Shown: one piece after another, positions 29,399-32,890 of the stretch
How positions within the stretch are numbered: position 1 is the stretch's first letter
Layout of the letters: each line of letters starts with the position of its first letter
Source of the DNA: Oscillospiraceae bacterium
Lineage (GTDB): Bacteria > Bacillota > Clostridia > Oscillospirales > Oscillospiraceae
Direction: 5' to 3'
Length of the DNA: 32,890 nt
NCBI GenBank assembly: GCA_016293265.1
Contig: JAEDEN010000016.1
Location: 1 to 32,890, forward strand
The notes under the pieces: model-generated
Database searches by the model: none
What the model was told of the DNA's origin: nothing
The model's input: only the letters and a program-made list of their open reading frames with translations
Made by a program: the position numbers and the translations under genes

Positions 29399-30550
29399 AT
29401 GGCTGAATACAGAAAGAGCGATACCGCCAGTTGGGATGCGCAGGAGGTCCGCCGCGCACAGGAGGAGCCCCCCCGCAAGCATACAAAGCGCCGCCGCAGA
29501 CGCCGCATGAATCCCATCCTTTATATTTTGCTGGTGCTGCTAGCGTCGGCGCTGCTGGCCGGTGTGGGCTGGCTGCTGATGAGTGACCTTTGCGCCTTTA
29601 ACCGCGGTCCCATCGTGGAAAAGACGGTGGAGATCACCGCGGACGACAATATGGGCGACGTTGCGGAGAAGCTCCACCAGCAGGGCCTCATCAACTACAA
29701 GTGGTTCTTCCGGCTCTTTGCCGGCATCACCAACGCCGAGGAGAAGATCGGACTTGGCACCTATACCCTCAATACGGACATGGATTACCGTGCCCTTATT
29801 ACGGGAATGCGCTCCACCTCCGGCAATATGACTGCCGAAACGGTGCGTGTTACGATTCCGGAGGGCTATACCGTGGAGCAGATCATCAAGCTCCTGGCCA
29901 AAAATGGGGTTGCCAGCGAGGCGGACCTGATGGAAGCTGCCAAGACCGCCGACTTCAACTATTCCTTTATCGACAACGATTCTGAGGATATCAGCCGCCT
30001 GGAGGGCTATCTCTTCCCGGACACCTATGAGTTCTATGTGAACACCAAGAAACCCGCCAGTGCACTGGACAAGCTGATCTCTACCTTTAACAGCAAGATC
30101 GACGATGAGCTGCTGGAACAGGCCAAGGCCCGGGGCTATGACCTGAAGGAGATCGTTATCATCGCCTCTTTGATCGAAAAGGAGACGGACGGCACTGACC
30201 ATGGGAAGATCGCCTCTGTGATCTACAACCGTTTGGATGGCGAGGGCACCCGTGGCGGCACCTACGGTATGCTGCAGATCGATGCGTCGCTGCTTTACGC
30301 GCTGCCCGGCCACACCGGCGCGGTCACCAATGCGGACAAGGAAGTGGATTCTCCCTACAACCTTTACAAGCACGAGGGGCTGCCTCCCACGGCCATCGCG
30401 AACCCCGGCCTAGCTTCCATTCAGGCAGCCCTGGAGCCGGAGGAAACGGGTTATTATTACTATGCTCTGGGCAAGGACGGCAGGCATCACTTCTCCACGA
30501 CCCTTGAAGAGCACAACAACTTCATCAACAGCGGAAATTACGGTGGTTAA
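29399..30550 (+). CDS. mltG: Endolytic peptidoglycan transglycosylase MltG (YceG-like)
   Basis: A 383-residue membrane enzyme that cuts nascent glycan strands and sets their length. It has a basic cytoplasmic N-terminus (KHTKRRRRRRMNP), a membrane helix at about residues 39-60, a LysM-like region (EITADDNMGDVAEKLHQQGLI) and the YceG catalytic domain. The catalytic Glu260 is in IIASLIEKE. Further on are YNRLDGEGTRGGTYGMLQIDASLLYAL, SPYNLYKHEGLPPTAIANPG and HHFSTTLEEHN. I chose ATG 29399, which has GGAGG five bases upstream; ATG 29387, in frame, is weaker. A U32-family gene follows after 6 bases. Confidence 0.93.
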   Translation: MAEYRKSDTASWDAQEVRRAQEEPPRKHTKRRRRRRMNPILYILLVLLASALLAGVGWLLMSDLCAFNRGPIVEKTVEITADDNMGDVAEKLHQQGLINYKWFFRLFAGITNAEEKIGLGTYTLNTDMDYRALITGMRSTSGNMTAETVRVTIPEGYTVEQIIKLLAKNGVASEADLMEAAKTADFNYSFIDNDSEDISRLEGYLFPDTYEFYVNTKKPASALDKLISTFNSKIDDELLEQAKARGYDLKEIVIIASLIEKETDGTDHGKIASVIYNRLDGEGTRGGTYGMLQIDASLLYALPGHTGAVTNADKEVDSPYNLYKHEGLPPTAIANPGLASIQAALEPEETGYYYYALGKDGRHHFSTTLEEHNNFINSGNYGG

Positions 30551-30556
30551 AACAGC

Positions 30557-31783
30557 ATGATTGAACGAACAAAACCGGAACTTTTGGCTCCGGCTGGGGA
30601 TATGGAACGGCTGCGCATGGCTGTGCTCTACGGCGCGGATGCCGTGTATCTGGCCGGTACGGACTTTGGTATGCGGGCTTTCGCCGGGAATTTCACGCCG
30701 GAGGAGCTGCGGGAGGCGGTGCGCTTTGCCCATAACCACAGTGTGCGGGTCCACTGTACCATCAATACCATGCCCCGCTGCGACGAGATCGCCCGCCTGC
30801 CGGAGCATCTGGAGCTTTTGAATGACGCCGGTGTGGACGCAGTTATCGTGGCGGACCTGGGCGCATTCACCCTGGCGGGGAAGTACGCGCCCAAATGTGA
30901 GCGCCACATTTCCACCCAGGCCAGCATCTGCAACCATGAGACCGCCCGGGCCTGGTACGACCTTGGCGCCAGACGGGTGATCTTAGCCAGGGAGGTGGGT
31001 CTGGAGGAGATCCGCACCATCCGCGCCAAAACGCCGAAGGAGCTGGAGATCGAGGCCTTTGTCCATGGTGCCATGTGCGTCAGCTACTCCGGCCGGTGCC
31101 TCCTTTCCAACTATATGACTGGGCGGGATTCCAGCCGCGGTGCCTGCGCCCAGCCCTGCCGTTACCAGTATGCTTTGATGGAGGAGAAACGCCCCGGAGA
31201 GTATTTCCCCATCGAGGAGGACGAGAAGGGGACCTATATTCTCAACTCCCGTGATATGTGCATGATTGACCATTTGGGCGATCTTTGTGACGCGGGGCTT
31301 TCCAGCCTGAAGATCGAGGGACGGGCCAAGTCTGCCTACTATGCGGCCATCGTCACCGGCGCCTACCGTCACTGCCTGGATGATGTATGGGCCGGCAGGG
31401 AGGCCGACCCTGTTTGGCGTGACGAGGTGGAGCACGTCAGCCACCGCCCCTATTCCACCGGCTTTTATTACGGCGCCCCCGGGCAGTATTATGAAAATTC
31501 CCGTTACATTCGTGAGTGGCAAGTGGTTGCACTTGTCACAGACTGCGATGCAGATGGAAACGCCACCCTTTCTCTGCGCAACAAATTCCGTACCGGGGAC
31601 ACGGTGGAGTTGGTGGGACCTGACAGCCGCCCCTTTTCCATGACCGTCCCCGTGATGACGGATGCGGCGGGAGAACCTATGGAGGAGCCCCGCACGCCCC
31701 AGATGACCTTTTGCATGAAGCTGCCCCATCCCGTCCCACCCTATACCCTGGTGCGCCATGCGGTGGAGCTGTCTGCAAAATAA
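30557..31783 (+). CDS. U32 family protein, probable tRNA U34 hydroxylation protein (TrhP type)
   Basis: A 408-residue member of peptidase family U32. The start ELLAPAGDMERLRMAVLYGADAVYLAG and the U32 signature EAFVHGAMCVSYSGRCLLS (with Cys174 and Cys181), followed by RGACAQPC, are clear; the cysteines are candidates for an iron-sulfur site. Members such as TrhP/YegQ and Bacillus YrrN/YrrO are needed for 5-hydroxyuridine at tRNA position 34, and in Bacillus they lie downstream of mltG (yrrL), as here. A protease or collagenase role, the origin of the family name, is less likely. The start has only a weak SD within the end of mltG, suggesting translational coupling. Confidence 0.88.
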   Translation: MIERTKPELLAPAGDMERLRMAVLYGADAVYLAGTDFGMRAFAGNFTPEELREAVRFAHNHSVRVHCTINTMPRCDEIARLPEHLELLNDAGVDAVIVADLGAFTLAGKYAPKCERHISTQASICNHETARAWYDLGARRVILAREVGLEEIRTIRAKTPKELEIEAFVHGAMCVSYSGRCLLSNYMTGRDSSRGACAQPCRYQYALMEEKRPGEYFPIEEDEKGTYILNSRDMCMIDHLGDLCDAGLSSLKIEGRAKSAYYAAIVTGAYRHCLDDVWAGREADPVWRDEVEHVSHRPYSTGFYYGAPGQYYENSRYIREWQVVALVTDCDADGNATLSLRNKFRTGDTVELVGPDSRPFSMTVPVMTDAAGEPMEEPRTPQMTFCMKLPHPVPPYTLVRHAVELSAK

Positions 31784-31818
31784 CCGAACTTAACAAGAAA
31801 CAATAGAAGGAGTATCCT

Positions 31819-32890
31819 ATGAATGCGGATGTTGTGATCGTTGGCGCCGGCCCGGCCGGTATCTTCACTGCTTTGGAGATGATTAAAAAAGGCAGCAGAC
31901 AGAAGATCATTATGGTAGAAAAAGGGCAGCCTGTAGAAAAGCGCCACTGCCCCAAGGATAAGACCCGCAAGTGTGTCAACTGCAAGCCCTACTGCCATAT
32001 CACCACCGGCTTTTCCGGCGCAGGCGCCTTTTCGGACGGTAAGCTCTCTTTGAGCTATGAGGTGGGCGGCGACCTGCCCACGCTGATCGGTGAGGCGCTT
32101 GCCCAGGAGACCATCCATTATGCCGATCAGATTTACCTGGATTTTGGTGCCGATGAGCACATCGAAGGGCTTGAACACGAGGAAGAGCGCAAGGCCATTC
32201 GCAAGCGCGCCATCCAGGCCGGGCTCAAGCTGGTGGATTGTCCCATCCGCCACATGGGTACCGAGAAGGCCCAGGGGATCTATCTTGCCATTGAGCGTTA
32301 TCTCCAGGAAAATGGGGTTGAGATGTATTTCGGCTATGAGTGCACGAACCTGATCCTGGAGGACAGCATCTGCAAAGGCGTTTCCATCTCTAACGGGAAG
32401 GTGGACCTGGAGATCTACGCCAGACATACCGTGGTGGCCACTGGCCGCCGGGGCGCTGACTGGCTGGAAAAGCTCTGCGCCGAGCATAATATTGCCCATG
32501 CGCCCGGCACCGTGGATATCGGTGTGCGCGTGGAGGTGCGCAACGAAATCATGGAGACCGTCAACCGGGTGCTGTATGAATCCAAGCTGGTGGGTTATCC
32601 CAAGCCCTTCAAAAATAAGGTCCGCACCTTCTGCCAGAATCCAGGCGGCTTCGTCAGCCAGGAGAACTATGACAACAACCTGGCGGTGGTCAACGGCCAC
32701 TCCTACAAGGAATACAAGAGTGACAACACCAACCTTTCCATCCTCTGTTCCCACAACTTTTCCGTGCCCTTCAACCAGCCCATCGCTTACGCACAGAAGG
32801 TGGGCGAGCTGACCAATATGCTGGGTGACGGCCATATCCTGGTCCAGCGCTTCGGCGATATTCTGGACGGCAAGCGCACCTGGCAGAAGG
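31819..32890 (+). CDS. NAD(P)/FAD-dependent oxidoreductase (COG2509-like), 3' end missing
   Basis: The frame is open from ATG 31819 to the window edge, giving 357 residues of an expected 450-470. It begins with a Rossmann fold (DVVIVGAGPAGIFTALEMI), then a four-cysteine segment (Cys44, Cys52, Cys55, Cys59) within CPKDKTRKCVNCKPYCH, and the FAD-binding GFSGAGAFSDGKLSLS. Later HTVVATGRRGADWLEKL closes the dinucleotide site. It fits the uncharacterised FAD-dependent dehydrogenases of COG2509. The reaction is unknown. The cysteines could hold an Fe-S cluster or zinc. The SD AGAAGGAG precedes the ATG. It follows the U32 gene by 35 bases. Confidence 0.87.
   Translation, partial: MNADVVIVGAGPAGIFTALEMIKKGSRQKIIMVEKGQPVEKRHCPKDKTRKCVNCKPYCHITTGFSGAGAFSDGKLSLSYEVGGDLPTLIGEALAQETIHYADQIYLDFGADEHIEGLEHEEERKAIRKRAIQAGLKLVDCPIRHMGTEKAQGIYLAIERYLQENGVEMYFGYECTNLILEDSICKGVSISNGKVDLEIYARHTVVATGRRGADWLEKLCAEHNIAHAPGTVDIGVRVEVRNEIMETVNRVLYESKLVGYPKPFKNKVRTFCQNPGGFVSQENYDNNLAVVNGHSYKEYKSDNTNLSILCSHNFSVPFNQPIAYAQKVGELTNMLGDGHILVQRFGDILDGKRTWQK

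Overview
The window reads as a chromosomal stretch from an endospore-forming, GC-rich member of the Clostridia, most likely an Oscillospirales/Oscillospiraceae gut bacterium. The inference rests on Gram-positive-type PolC, SigH, a YunB sporulation protein, a SpoIIM-like protein beside xerD, Bacillus-type LexA boxes, strong Shine-Dalgarno (SD) sites and the RNase P RNA. It is almost entirely core genome. No phage, CRISPR, transposase, rRNA or tRNA gene was seen.

Layout. 1-8831 (+): a tight operon uppS (5' end missing), cdsA, dxr, rseP, ispG, polC, covering isoprenoid precursors, lipid carrier, phospholipid precursor, intramembrane proteolysis and the replicative polymerase. It ends at a bidirectional terminator shared with a convergent flavoprotein gene (8867-10114, -). 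10274-12336 (+): tgt, yajC and a small TIGR04086-like membrane protein gene. 12337-12735 has no convincing gene, but holds two promoter-like sites, a GC-rich stretch and an AT-rich repeat region. 12736-14279 (+): SpoIIM-like gene and xerD. 14396-16224 (+): an ECF sigma factor overlapping its DUF4179 putative anti-sigma partner. 16268-18897 (+): ruvCAB behind tandem LexA boxes. Between this promoter and ruvC lies a roughly 275-bp imperfect palindrome with TA-ended terminal inverted repeats, the most unusual object in the window.

18898-22756 (+): sigH, whose strong promoter puts transcription start on or next to the start codon; a small zinc-ribbon protein; a DUF1858 protein; the trmK/Nif3 pair; and yebC. 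22881-23234 (-): RNase P RNA with its own promoter and terminator. 23441-27558 (+): murD, yunB and ligA, ending at a terminator. 27688-29066 (+): a TagA/WecB-type glycosyltransferase overlapping tmk. 29119-29262 (-): a 47-residue cysteine-rich membrane peptide gene. 29399 to the end (+): mltG, a U32-family gene and a FAD-dependent oxidoreductase cut by the window edge.

Themes are cell-envelope building (uppS, cdsA, rseP, murD, mltG, tagA-like), DNA replication and repair (polC, ruvCAB, ligA, xerD, tmk), tRNA modification (tgt, trmK, U32) and sporulation control (sigH, yunB, spoIIM-like). All family names come from reading motifs by eye; no database search was run.
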